NCBI GenBank assembly: GCA_900312665.1
Contig: ONZQ02000019.1
Coordinates: 469,952-533,951, forward strand
DNA length: 64,000 bases
Source of the DNA: Cephalotrichum gorgonifer
Taxonomy: Eukaryota > Ascomycota > Sordariomycetes > Microascales > Microascaceae
Direction of reading: 5' to 3'
Shown here piece after piece: positions 45,889 through 57,937 of this stretch. The position numbers and the translations under genes are program-made. Position 1 is the first letter of the stretch. Each line of letters opens with the position of its first letter. The notes below the pieces were generated by a model. The model searched no databases, had not been told where the DNA came from, and was given only the letters and a program-made list of their open reading frames with translations.

Positions 45889-46872
45889 GCGGAGTGGCCT
45901 TTCTTGAGGGGGATGACGATGGGGATCTGTGTTTTGACAGATTCACTGAAGGGGCCCTTCCCCCCCTACTCGTGTACAATGCAATGTTTTGGGGGAGAGG
46001 AGGGCTGGGGAGAGGTGTCTTTTGGGGGTTGAGGACTGTTGGGCGCATGTGCACAAGCCCCGTTCATGTAATACTCGGAAAAACTTTTGGGGGCCAGCGA
46101 TATGGCTGCGTTTAGAGGGTTAGAAGGATTTTGTAACTACCTGTATTTCTTCTTGCCCACCCGGAACTGTGTTTGGCCCATGTCTGTACGTTTTTTCCGA
46201 CGACTTGCTTAGGCTTGCGTTCCTACATTGGTTGTTTTGTTATGTACTCTAGTATTTCTTCCTAGTTCGGCTTCCATCCAACGGACATCTAGTGAGACTC
46301 GTTCTTTTGTTCGGGGCATTGAGGCACTAAACCTAGGTGTAGAGAGCTTCTCGCTACACGTTTACAAACAGGTAAGGCCCACCCTAATTGCCTATGCAGG
46401 CAGTGTACTTTTCTTTTCACGGTGCGGAGCGAGGTAGGAAAGTAACAATACTCAGTCTAGTGAATGATAGCTGTTCTTTGCTCTCTGCTATTTGAGTTGC
46501 TTAAGAAGGATACATATGTAGGATCGAAAAGCTGCATGCTGCTGGTAGGTGAGGTCCGTTTAATGTTAATGGATGGAAGGTGGGGCACTCTCTATTACGT
46601 ACCAGCCCAAGGACCTCCCCTCAATAATTCAATAATGGCAGCTTCCACCCCACCAACACCAGCCCACATCCCGTCATCAACCATAGCAGCTTGAACGAGG
46701 CAGGAGCTCCAAGATATTGGCGCTGGCTCGAAAGAAGGGCTAAAGACAAAGTCCTAGCTCTACCTTCGCCACACAGGATACCTCCACACGCGTTTCCCGC
46801 TTTCAACCTTCCCTGAATCTACAAGTAGATCGGCTCGCACCCCGCCTCTTTCGACAGCAGGCCTGCGTCGCC
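45889..46872. other. 0.98 kb intergenic region between pdb1 and ski2
   Basis: This holds the T-rich 3' flank of pdb1 and the promoter of ski2. No coding frame of interest and no repeat stands out. Confidence 0.4.
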
Positions 46873-49800
46873 ATGACATCTACTACTCAAGGGCTGGAAG
46901 CCTCCATGGCAAAGCTCTCCATCCTTGGCCAGAAGCTTGACAAGATCGACGCCTCGGAAAGACCTGTGATCGACGACGTGCTATTCAAGGCCCCGTCTCG
47001 AGGGAAGCGAAAGAGAACCCAACCGAAAGCTGACCGCGACCAATTGAGGCGCCAGTTGGAAGATGAATTCCTTCAACCGTCCACCTCATTCTCGCCCGAG
47101 TGGCTGAACCGCCTGCAACAGTACGTCACAGTCTTCTCTCATTGATGGCCCATTGGGAAGATATATAATGCCCCTCCATGGCCCGGTGCACGAGAGTGCT
47201 GCTGACATGATCTCTTCCTTACCAGGCGCTGGGAAAGCCCCGTCGAGTACACCGAGCTGTTCAATATCGCCCCCACCCAGACGAGGACTGTGACAAGGTT
47301 CATACGGAACGGCCTCGAAGGGAGAGTGACCGGATACAAGAGCGTAACCATTCCTGCGAATAGCGCCAACGCCAAAAACTCCACCTCTTTCACAAGGAAG
47401 CCCGCTTCTAGGGCCGATTTTGTTCGTGGGGGTGCGGGCTTCTTCCCTTTCGCCCCCGGCGGTCTGGAGGGTATCGAGGAAACCGCCGCCTTCGAAGATC
47501 AGCTACAGCTCCCCAACGCAGCCGATGCGAAGGGTACCAGCAGTAAGCTAGAACGGGTTATTACGCTGGGCGCCGACGGCGGCCTACTGGAGGTCGCCCC
47601 GGGTCTTTCCAGGGGCATCGAATTTGCCAAGAAGACCCTCCCGGCTGACCAGGAAGAGAGCCTGGCTGTCGAGCAGGAGCTCGGCCAGGAGCCCGACAAC
47701 GCCCCCGAGCGAGAAGGCCCTAGTGAGGAAGAATCGGCTTCTGAGACAGAGGAGGCCGATGAGGCTAGTGAAGATGAGGAGGAAGATATCGACTCAATTC
47801 TCCCCGTCGAGTTCCCTGCGTTGGAGCCGCATGGGGCTCTCACCGCATCAAGAGCCCGGAGATCTGGGCGAGAATATGCGCACATGGTAGATATCAAGAA
47901 GGAGATGACGAACTTCCGAGAGCTAGTACCCAACATGGCTCGAGAGTGGCCGTTCGAGCTCGATACGTTCCAGAAAGAGGCCGTTTATCACTTGGAGAGT
48001 GGAGACTCCGTCTTTGTTGCGGCCCATACCTCTGCCGGCAAGACTGTCGTTGCCGAGTACGCCATCGCCCTGGCCGCGAAGCACATGACAAAGGCGATCT
48101 ATACCTCTCCTATCAAGGCACTGAGCAACCAAAAATTCCGCGACTTTCGACTCCAATTTGAAGATGTGGGCATCCTCACGGGAGACGTTCAGATCAACGC
48201 CGAGGCTAGTTGCCTAATCATGACGACCGAGATCTTGCGCAGTATGCTCTACAGAGGCGCGGACTTGATTCGCGACGTCGAGTACGTCATCTTTGACGAG
48301 GTCCACTACGTCAATGACTTGGAGCGTGGGGTGGTGTGGGAAGAAGTCATCATCATGTTGCCCGACCATGTGTCCCTTATCCTCCTTTCTGCCACAGTGC
48401 CCAACACGTACGAATTCGCGTCGTGGGTTGGGAGGACGAAGAAGAAGGATATATACGTCATCTCGACCACAAAGAGGCCCATTCCACTTGAACATTATCT
48501 CTGGGCAGGCAAAGATATCCACAAGATCGTCGATTCTGAGAAGCGCTTCCTCGAGAAGGGCTGGAAGGACGCAAACCAGGCCATCCAGGGCAAGACTAAG
48601 GAGATCATGGAGAATACATCAGGCGGCGGTAGGGGTGGACCCCAACGCGGCGGACGTGGATCCGGCCAACGAGGCGGTCCTCAACGTGGTGGTCAAAGAG
48701 GGGGCCAGCGAGGGGGCCGAGGAGGCGGCCCTCCACGTGCTAGTCACGCGCCCGGTCATATGGGTAGAGCGGGTAGACCCGGCGGCTTCACGTCTGCGGC
48801 CCAGGACAAGACGCTCTGGGTGCACATGGTCCATTACCTGAAGAAGAACAATCTTCTCCCCTCTTGCATCTTTGTTTTCTCCAAAAAGAGGTGCGAGGAG
48901 AATGCCGACGCCCTCGGCAACCAGGACTTCTGCAATGCCACGGAGAAGAGCGCCATCCACATGACCATCGAGAAGTCCATCGCGAGGTTGAAGCCCGAGG
49001 ACAGGGTACTTCCCCAAATCCTTCGTCTGCGAGACATGTTGAGCCGAGGCATTGCCGTCCATCACGGCGGCCTGCTTCCCATAGTGAAAGAGTTAGTCGA
49101 GATACTCTTTGCCCAAACGCTCGTTAAGGTCTTGTTCGCAACGGAAACCTTTGCCATGGGTTTGAACTTACCGACGAGGACGGTCGTATTCTCAGGCTAC
49201 CGGAAACATGACGGGCACTCCTTCCGCAACCTACTCCCAGGAGAGTATACCCAGATGGCCGGCAGAGCCGGGCGGCGTGGTCTCGATACCGTCGGCTCCG
49301 TTATCATTGTCCCACCTGGGGGTGACCAGGCCCCTCCGGTGACGGAGCTGCGAACGATGCTCCTCGGTGAACCGTCCAAGCTGCGGTCCCAGTTCAGGCT
49401 TACCTACAACATGATACTCAACCTGCTACGAGTGGAGGCCCTGAAGATCGAGGAGATGATTAAGCGTAGCTTCTCAGAACACGCCACCCAGCAGCTACTT
49501 CCCGAGCACGAGAAAGCAGTGAAGCTGTCGGAGGCTGATTTGGCGAGGGTCAAGAGGGACCCTTGTGACATATGCAACGTCTCCATGGATGAGTGTCATG
49601 AAGCTGCACAGACGTACAGGCAGCTCACAACGGAGCTGTACAAGGGACTCCTTGCAATCCCTGTCGGACGGAAGATGTTCACAGCCCAGCGCTTGATTGT
49701 ATACACCAGGGACGGCATACGCACTCCCGGAATACTCCTTGCGGAGGGGATCAGCATGAAGAGCTCCGCGACCAACCCTACCGTCCACGTCCTTGAGATC

Positions 49801-50939
49801 AGAACCACAAGAGATGCTAGGGATTCAACCGACCTCTTGCCCTTCATACCAGCCATGCGCAAGAAGCTCACACTGTTGCCTCAGGCAAAGCGACATGTTC
49901 AGATCAAGACTGTGCACGTGCCCGTTGATGATATCGTGTGCTTGACGCGGTATATCACGAAGGGGATCGTCCCGGACATATTCCAGAGTGGCGAGAACCA
50001 CCAGAAGGCCAAGGAGAGGATACACGGCCTGTGCCGGTCTTGGGATGATCTATGGGACGAGGCAGACATGTCAAAGTTCAAGAGTCTGTATCTCCTCGAG
50101 CTGGTCGAGAAGAGGAAGAAGGCAGAGGCCGTCGTCTCAGCCTCGCCGTCAATTCTGTGCGGCGATTTCGTGAAGCATGTAAGTATGCCACTGGCTGATA
50201 GAAAGTGCTCTGATGAGTCTCCTGGGGTATACCGAGCGCGCTAACATTGCTCGTACAGTTCGCTATGTGTCACGACCAGTGGCTGATCAAGGAGCACATT
50301 TCCGAGCTTCGGAAGAGCCTTTCCGACCAGAACCTCCAACTCCTACCCGACTACGAGCAGCGGATCCAAGTCCTCAAGGATCTAGGGTTCATCGACGAGA
50401 ATTCGCGCATCCTGCTCAAGGGCAAGGTTGCCTGCGAGATCCACTCGGGAGACGAACTAGTTCTTACAGAGCTGATCCTGGACAACGTCCTTGCGGATTA
50501 CGAGCCTGCCGAGATCGCGGCCCTTCTCTCTGCCTTTGTCTTCCAGGAGAAGACGACCATCGAGCCCTCTCTGACCAGTAACCTCGAGCGCGGAAAGGAT
50601 ATCATAGTAGAGATCAGTGAGAAGGTTAACGAAATTCAGACACTCTACCAGGTGATCCAGTCATCGGACGACTCGAACGACTTCGTGTCGCGTCCCCGGT
50701 TCGGCATCATGGAGGTCGTCTACGAGTGGGCCAGGGGCATGAGCTTCAAGAACATCACCGATCTCACAGACGTGCTGGAGGGAACAATTGTGCGCACCAT
50801 CACGAGGCTCGACGAGACGTGTCGGGAGGTGAAGAATGCGGCTCGCATCGTGGGCGACCCGGAGCTCTACCAGAAGATGCAGGCGGCTCAGGAGATGATC
50901 AAGAGGGATATTACCGCTGTGGCCAGTCTCTACATGTAG
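46873..50939 (+). CDS. ski2: Ski2-family RNA helicase (Ski complex)
   Basis: Model: exons 46873-47120, 47226-50178 and 50259-50939, giving 1293 residues, the usual size of Ski2. After an acidic N-terminal region come the helicase motifs: Walker A AHTSAGKTVVAEYA (~residue 352), TSPIKALSNQK, DEVH in VIFDEVHYVND (~439), SATVPNT, then HHGGLLPIVKE, FATETFAMGLNLP and QMAGRAGRRG of RecA2. The arch/insertion region and C-terminal helical domain (LIKEHISELRKSL ... MEVVYEWARGMSF) complete the protein. Ski2 feeds mRNA 3'-5' into the cytoplasmic exosome. Ski2 rather than Mtr4 is supported by the N-terminal WESPVEYTELFNIAP block. A Gly/Arg/Gln-rich insert of ~50 residues lies between the RecA domains. Confidence 0.93.
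48620..48780 (+). repeat. RGG-like coding repeat inside ski2
   Basis: Repeats of the type GGxCAACGxGGC encode GGGRGG, PQRGGRG and QRGGQRGG units at about residues 547-600. The array lies between RecA1 and RecA2 just before DKTLWVHMVHYLKKN. Confidence 0.8.
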
Positions 50940-51354
50940 GGAGGCGTAGCAGGGTGGAAGGGCCGGTCCTGTTCACTTACGAAAAGGAGCAGGGGTTAAA
51001 AACCCCAGGGATGCTAGTTAGTTGATAGTAGAAGGTGCAAGTAGGCAGAGAGCCAGATGCCGCCCCGGAATATCACTCACGAATGCTCTCACAAAAGTTG
51101 AAGAATCTTGTGATATGACTGGGCATACGTGTATTATATTGCCTACATCGACAGCCTGTGTCTTAAGAAACCATATTATGGCCATGCGGGCACATACACA
51201 GAGTGAACCACGTACCACCCTCCCCCTCCACTTCTCAAAAGGAAATAAAAAAGCCACCAAACGCCCGACGAAGTAGCTAATCCCGCACTATGATAGAAAG
51301 AAAAAAAAACAAGAGCTAATGATTTGAAAGAAGAAATGGACAGTGTCTCGCTCG
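50940..51354. other. Convergent intergenic region between ski2 and the ESCRT-III gene
   Basis: This is 415 bp between two stops and should hold both 3' UTRs. There is an A-rich run near 51300-51308. Nothing else is seen. Confidence 0.4.
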
Positions 51355-52297
51355 TCACGCCCTGAGCTGTCGCAGCCTCTGCTGCAGCTTGTCCTCCTCC
51401 TCCGCGGTCGGCTCTACCGTCGCCGTGACGGGCTCGGCGGGGAGGGGCTTGGGGCTGTTGAGCTCCGCGTTGAGCGCGACGCCGGCGTCGTCGGCTAGCT
51501 TTCCTAGGAGCTCATGGACGGCGTCGTCTGAGACCTGGGCGCTGGTAGACTCGGCGATGGCGTCCTGGTAGATGCCGTTCGACATTGCGTATTCTTCGTT
51601 CTGAGACTTGAATTGCTCGAGCGTGAGGAGGGTCTGAGAGGGGGGAGGGAGTTAGCAAAGAAAAGAAGAAAAAAAAAACCGGTTTCTCGGGGGTGCGAAA
51701 AAAAGTAGTGTGTGGTTGGTGATCGACAGGGGGGGATGGGTAGATCTTGGGTAAAAAACAAAGGGGTATGTTGGTGTGTTGGTTTTGTCTTACCTTTTCG
51801 GGGTTGACGCTCTTCTGGGCCACGGCCATGGTCCTCGAGGAGTTGGCCATCATGTGCGTCATGCGGTTCATGGCGTTGTTGGCCTGGATCTGTGCGGCGG
51901 ATAGCTCGGACATGTCGGCCATCTGGTCCATCTGCTGGGCGAGGGCCTGCTTCGATAGGAGCATCTTGGCCTTCTGGTAGGCCTTTGCCGTCTCGCCCTT
52001 CTTTAGGAGCTGTAGGGGGGGTGGTAGAGGCTGTCAGATTCCGAGTTCTTTCACTCCACGTCCTCAGGGGCAAGGGGGCGGGACCAACCTCTTGTATCTG
52101 CTTCTTCAGTATGGGGTCCTGCTTCGCTGCCTTCTGTGCCTCCCTCCGCGCCTGCTTCGCTTGGAACTACTATCCCGTTAGCACAGGCCCGCAAGCACCC
52201 CAAAACTGGGAGCGATGGGATTTTTCTCGAAGGCTGCCAAACTCACCCTGGCTTGGAACTCCACCTGCATATCCCGGGCAAGCTGCCTGTTAGACAT
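51355..52297 (-). CDS. ESCRT-III SNF7-family protein, Did2/Vps46 (CHMP1)-like
   Basis: Model: exons 52297-52247, 52166-52089, 52009-51794 and 51633-51355, giving 207 residues. A highly charged helical protein: FQAKQARREAQKAAKQDP, LLKKGETAKAYQKAKMLLSKQ, then NAMNRMTHMMANSSRTMAV and LEQFKSQNEEYAMSNGIYQDA. The C-terminus EEEDKLQQRLRQLRA fits a MIM1 motif that binds the Vps4 MIT domain, close to that of yeast Did2. ESCRT-III subunits remodel endosomal membranes for multivesicular body sorting. The SNF7 family is secure; the subclass is based mainly on the C-terminus and length. Confidence 0.75.
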
Positions 52298-53963
52298 GGT
52301 CGCGATGTCGTCGTGGTGAGGAGTCGAAGGGTGGGCGGGTTAGCTGTGTGGGTGGGCGGGTATTGGCGAAATTCTGGTAGCGAGGTTGGGACTGGGTTTA
52401 CTTGGTGTGTATGTCGGAGGAGGCGATATGCGATGCGATTTTTCCTGGGCAGGCTGACAGCAGTTCGAGATCGGTCGTATTGTCGTATCACCGGGCTCTC
52501 GTCGCCTTGCGGAGGCAAATCGAGGGGTCGCCACGAGGTCCGTCCATTACGTAGGTGCGGGGCGGATGATGTTTAGTCATCCTTCGGGTGACTCAGCCGC
52601 GAGCTTTCCTTTCCATGGTGCTGAATGCAGCTGGCCACGACCACAGCATGGATATTCAAATCGCACATTGATACGTCCTGTCGTCTCGTCTGATGAGACC
52701 GAGAGCAGGCAGGCCTACACTTCGATGAATATTGGAGTGGCTGTGACATAAGGTGTGGTGAGAGCCGGAAACCCTCTCTATTACTCGACATATGGAAGCG
52801 AAAGATTCGTGGTTTTTCTTCATTATTCAGTATAGGCAGGTCCACTGCGACAATCTCCTTAATCGAGCTCTTATTTGTACAAGTACGGACGGCAAACCCC
52901 AAGCAAAGTACGGGTGGTGCAGGCAATATGCCGCTGCAAGACCGCGATGGAAAGAAAAAGTTGAACGTGGAAGCTGACCCGCCCTCGTGATCGCCTCGTG
53001 GCCACGGAGATGCGGGTATAATATACCGAGTAATCCACACTGCATAATACTATCATGGGCGTGCGCCTGACAACGGAACATCTTCCCCGCGCCCGGTTAC
53101 GAAAATCAGCACCGGACCTGCAGAGCCGGCGCCGGTCCGCGCAGGGAATAGATTAATAGCTACTTTGCCCGCTACGAAAACGGGATATTAACGCTCCGTA
53201 CGCTAGGGTGTGTGCATGTGCCATTGCCTAGACGGAGAAAATCCGAAGTTGCGGGGAGTCGTTTTCTTTTCTGGCAATGCCGGTGGCGTCGGGCCGCTTA
53301 CCGGAAACCACGCGAGTCTCGATATCTCAGGGGAAGTAACTAACATGGTATTATTCCCATATTATGCGGGGGAGGGGCGGGAGAATGCCGAGGGGAATAT
53401 GGGGTAATAATTTAGCGTCGGTCCACGGAAAAAGAATGCCTCGATAATACTACTACTCTTAGCGCGGCGAATAGATGAACGGAAGCGGAAATTGGGAGGT
53501 TGGCGACGCCGGGAGCTTCAGCCAAGAAAGAACGAGCTCTTGACTTCGGAGGATGCTTTCAAACCCGGTCCCGCTTGAATGGGAATCGGGAGAATCTTTT
53601 GGGTAATCTGAACGGGCTCTTCCGGAAGCGGCGCTTCGTTTGCTCCACGTGCCTACATGTACTCATCATGCTTGTATGAGATCGGAGCTGCTGTTGTCGC
53701 GGAAATGCGGGACCGGGGGGTTCGCTCCAGCTATCCGAGTACGGTCTCAGGCCTTGAAGCCGGTGGATGTCAATGATGCCAGGCATAGCATGAAGGGTTT
53801 CGTTATTCCGCACCTGTACGGAGCTAATATGGGCACCCTCCTCAAGCAGCAATGGCACAAGTCTCTTCACTGCCATTGATATATTCATGTATACCTCAAA
53901 AAGATACAGTATGCTACGACTAACACCGACCTGGACGCGCAGCCGCGTCTTGTGCCAACCCAC
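52298..53963. other. 1.67 kb region without a recognised gene
   Basis: The left part is the promoter of the ESCRT-III gene. Open frames are short and overlap on both strands. A weak ankyrin-like word (AVKRLVPLLLEEGAH) is encoded on the minus strand near 53810-53870 in an open frame at 53559-53963; its surroundings match nothing known. The region 53100-53500 has no clear feature. Confidence 0.4.
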
Positions 53964-54422
53964 TCAAGCCACATGCGCCTCTACCTCAATCTCGAACCCC
54001 ATCCCCGCAAACAGCCCCTTCACCTCCACCGCCGTCAGCAGCGGCCGGTGGTCGGGACAATACCGCTTCAGGTTCTCCACCGTCCGCTCCACGGCCTCAG
54101 GCGCAAAGGGCGCGAAGTACGCGCGCACCCTGTAGACCTGGGACCAACCCTTCCCCCCTGCTTTCTTGAGCGCGAGCTCCACGTTTGCGAAGGCCTGGTC
54201 GACTTGCTGGGCAAGGTCTTCTGGAATCTTTTCGGTGATGGGGTCCCAGCCTCCTGGGGGGTATATTTAGTGTCTTTACTTCAGATGGGGGGGGGGGAGG
54301 AAGGGCATACCCTGACCCGATATCTCGATCTTATCGCCGATGCGGACGGCCTGGCTGTAGTGCGTCTCCGTGCGTACGCGGTCGCCGAAGCCCTCGTAGC
54401 TGAAGTACTGGAGGTGGGACAT
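53964..54422 (-). CDS. RidA/YjgF/YER057c-family protein
   Basis: Model: exons 54422-54311 and 54253-53964, giving 133 residues; donor GTATGC, acceptor CCCAG. The sequence MSHLQYFSYEGFGDRVRTETHYSQAVRIGDKIEISGQGGWDP is typical of a fungal RidA subfamily. It is followed by EDLAQQVDQAFANVELALKKAGGKGWSQVYRVRAYF and the end RPLLTAVEVKGLFAGMGFEIEVEAHVA. Canonical RidA uses an arginine in an RNQ/CEQ-like turn to hydrolyse reactive enamines or imines made by PLP enzymes; here the corresponding turn reads RPLLTAVEVKGL, so that arginine is not in the usual place. Other members of the superfamily have different roles. Catalysis is therefore uncertain. Confidence 0.85.
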
Positions 54423-57400
54423 TGCGGACGATTTAGACTATCTGGGAGGGTGTCTTGTTTGGGATCTCAAGTTGATGCCTGGATGGTATATCGTATCGCA
54501 CGACTGAGTTGGAGCCTGTCCTCCATCTCCTCCATCTCCTCCATCTCTAATATTTATACACGGCTCGCGAGGGGTAGGCGCCAAGGAGAAAGAAAAGTCG
54601 GCGTTAAGGAAGGAATCGTCTCCTCGCGATGTTTGATTTGTAAGAAGCATGGGGATTCAAGTTCGCGTTCTGATGGATTAGAAATATGTGTGGTTCTGTA
54701 GACTAGAAGAAGTTCTCGAAGGATCAACACAGCCCCAGGGAGCAACGTCGATGAGGGCTTGGCGAGGGGGTCAGCGTCTTTGCGTTGTACCAATCGAACC
54801 ATCCTTTGCTCCTAAGAGATCTCATTTTAAGGGGGTGATCGATTTACAGGCACGATTTAATGGCGATCTGGACTTCCTTGGCCCTCGATCTCGGATTCTC
54901 GTCTGCTTGACCTGTCCATCTTGGTGCCTCGTTGCACACGCAGATAGTAAATCACATGTCTCGGAGTGAGGGCATGGCATCCCGTTCTCTCCAAACGAGA
55001 CGCTGGATAACTTTACGAAAGCAACTTGACTGTTTTGGGATAGATGTTGTTTCCCCTTTTGGGGGTTTTCTTCGACTTGAACCGTGTGTTCAAAGTGGAT
55101 ATCCATGTTGAAGGAACTGCCAAGGCTCCTTCCGCCCTCGAGCTTGGCTGGTGCTTGGATCCTTAGACTCGTGTACAGCACATGGCCGGAAGATGGCGGC
55201 TACAATGGGGAGTTGACCACCATACATAATGGCGCTTACTGGGCATCGCTGAAAAGCAGTCATTACTGCCTGCGAAAGAGTATGAGCAGCTCTGCGGCCA
55301 ACATGAGATTGATAATGCGTTGGAGTACGCTGTTTCCTTGCGGTTCCGTGCGGCTAGTAGTAGTTCAGATATAAGACGGCCGGCGAGCACAGAGATTACC
55401 AGCCCTCCCCCAAGAGTTTCGGTCTCTATTACGATCCTCGTACCGGCAACTCTTCCTTTGTTCTTCGTCCAAAATCTCTACGGAAACTGCAGAAATAAGC
55501 ATACGACACCGGGGATTTGCTGGTTGTCACCGACCCTACTACTAATAGTCTAGAGCTTGCAACTCTTCGAGGTCGGGTCTTCACCTCCAAGAATGAACGG
55601 AGTAATCCCTAGGAAGCAGTCCACCAACCGGATGGGCGGGCAGGCACTGACTGAGATTCCCCCGCCCGCCGCCTCCAGAGGCCAAGGGCGGGGGGTAGTA
55701 TTGCTTGCGGAGGTTGGCCCGCCTGCTCCACAGCCGATGTGGCGCAAATTACTATACTCCTCATCTCAAAGGTCATCCTTCCCCTGAGATCAACCCCAGG
55801 ATTAATCGCCCGGCACTGGCCCGAGTGCTACCCCAGAAAGGAGGGATATATCGAGTGTTAAGGGCATTCTTTAACAATAATAACGCCGATTTCAGCCGAC
55901 TATTCGGTCAATAATAACCGTAGCGTCGAGGTTTGGAAGCTCCGTCGAATGCGCCAAGCTCGAGCAAGCCCGAATTTCTGGTCATCCCCAGGTTTTGTGG
56001 ATTTCAGGCTAAACTGGGACGAGCGGTTTGTGAGGTGTCGCAGGGGAGCCCCGGCCCCCAGAGCCGGAAGTCCAGATATGGCCCAACTTCATAATAATTA
56101 CCTGAACGAGTAGTAATGACCCGGCCCACAGACAGGGGCTGCTTCGATCCCAGCCAACAGTTGACAGCGGAACAAGAGTTTGAGGTGGCTCGGGCCTGGT
56201 GGGTGGTGGAGAGAAGGCCCGCACATGCCATGTCAAGAGCATAGCAGGACAAAAGCCAAGGTGTTAAGCTCGAGTGCCGCCGGCGGAATGTTTTAGAAGG
56301 ACCGAGAACCCAGTGACACTACGACGTCGTACTACGTAATACACCCTGGACGGGTGGACCTGTCGCGCTGTGCGTTTCAGGGCCCACTACTAGCACAAGT
56401 AACAATAGTACGATGCTCGGAAAGGAAGGAGAAGGAAATGCGGACCGAGGCCAAATACTTGTACAAACTGGGAAGCCCGTTGTCCCTCGTCCTCGTACTT
56501 TGTGCTCCATACTCGTCCTCGTTCTCCATCGTGCCCCACACTCGTAGATTGTGTGAAGCATTTCGTAATACCTTATTACGGCAGGTAAGAAGCGTGATAA
56601 AGATAGGAGGCCTTGGTGCTGATTGCTGATTGCGTATTGCGTGTTGGTTGGACATTGGCTATCTTAGGGGCTGATTAAGCCTCCCTAGCTCCAAAATCAG
56701 GTGTTTGTATCTCAGGTGGTTCTATCTTTGGCACAATCTGACGCGATCCTCACTAAAAATACATATACGCAAGGGCTGACGGCGGGCTGAGTGAGGCCCG
56801 CATTGCATTGGGGCAGCGCCGCCCCTTCCTTCACTGGGTGGGTTCCAATGTCATCCCCCCCAGCCCCCGGCCCCCGGCCCCCAGCCCCCAAAACGTACTT
56901 GTATTACTCCGTTCTCCTTCATCAGGTCAGTCAGGCACCGGCATAAAAGTTTGTGCCTTTTTTAGCATCCCGTCGAATTGTCACCCCCAGGAAGGCAGCC
57001 GGATCAATTACCCCGTACTCCATACGAGTACCCGTACCTCGTCGTAATAATAGGGGCTCGGAGCATTATCCCAGGACTGGAGTGTGGATGGGTGGATGAT
57101 TTCAATGATGAAGCAAGGAGGGAGAGACCCGCTTCTGCACGTGTTCCAAGGGAATCCAGATTGGCTCATCAATAACTGGGAGAATACAAGTACGGAGTAC
57201 GAAGTTCAAGTGTGCGTATCCTATACGAGAACGAGTACCTCGTACATGTGGAGCCTTCAGCCAGTGGAGTCTTACTCAGTCTAAGTACTAAGTGCTCGCT
57301 ATTACTCGTAATATGCGGTGGAGCGAATAAGATACCACCAATAGGAATGGCCATCTCGAGACACGCCCGGCCCCAGGAACAATGCACGACGCAGGGTGAA

Positions 57401-57937
57401 AGGAACCGGCGCCCGGGGGTACTTTGCCCCTGAACCAGATACGAGTCGTTTATCCGGGCTGGGGAAGTACGTACCTCTCGCCACCCCCTAAACGCTAACA
57501 TCGACACCTGAGGCCTCAAGAAACCCAGAAACGTGTCCTCAAGTTATAAGCGTCATCATCCCCCTCCCATTCTGGCCGACCCTTGCCTTCCGTACAGACC
57601 AGCTCCGTTCGATGGTGATCCATCAAGAACTCGACACTTGTCCTTTCCCCCCCAGCCTTCATGAGTCAGGAGTCAAGACTAGGCTCCCGCTAAGTGGTGG
57701 TCCCGATACATCACTAATGACTGTTATGTCCCACAGCTAGCTTGTCTCCTCTCTGTTGCGCTTACACTTCCTTTCCATTCCCTAATCCTTCTTATCACCA
57801 CACACTACACAAATCCCATCTACCAACCAACACCAGAGAGGGATATTCACACACGCTCTCTCGAGACTCGACGGCCATTGCAAACAAGTTGCAAAAAACA
57901 AACACCAAGTCACCGGACTGTCATCACACTTTCCAAG
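54423..57937. other. 3.5 kb gene-poor stretch upstream of hac1
   Basis: This is the longest stretch here without a recognised gene. It contains a CTCCAT microsatellite at 54521-54548 and a (C)n/GGCCCCC array at about 56857-56895. A cluster of TACTCGTA/TACGAGTA words lies at 57010-57310. All open frames are under 120 codons and overlap on both strands. The last 200 bp form the presumed hac1 leader. A long non-coding leader or RNA gene cannot be excluded. Confidence 0.45.
57612..57740 (+). promoter_or_regulatory. Possible upstream open reading frames of hac1
   Basis: An ATG at 57612 opens a frame that closes at 57740. A second ATG at 57661 (other frame) gives a ten-codon frame, and an ATG at 57726 lies in frame with the first. 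All end about 200-245 bp before the hac1 start. They matter only if transcription starts upstream of them, which cannot be seen here. Confidence 0.3.
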
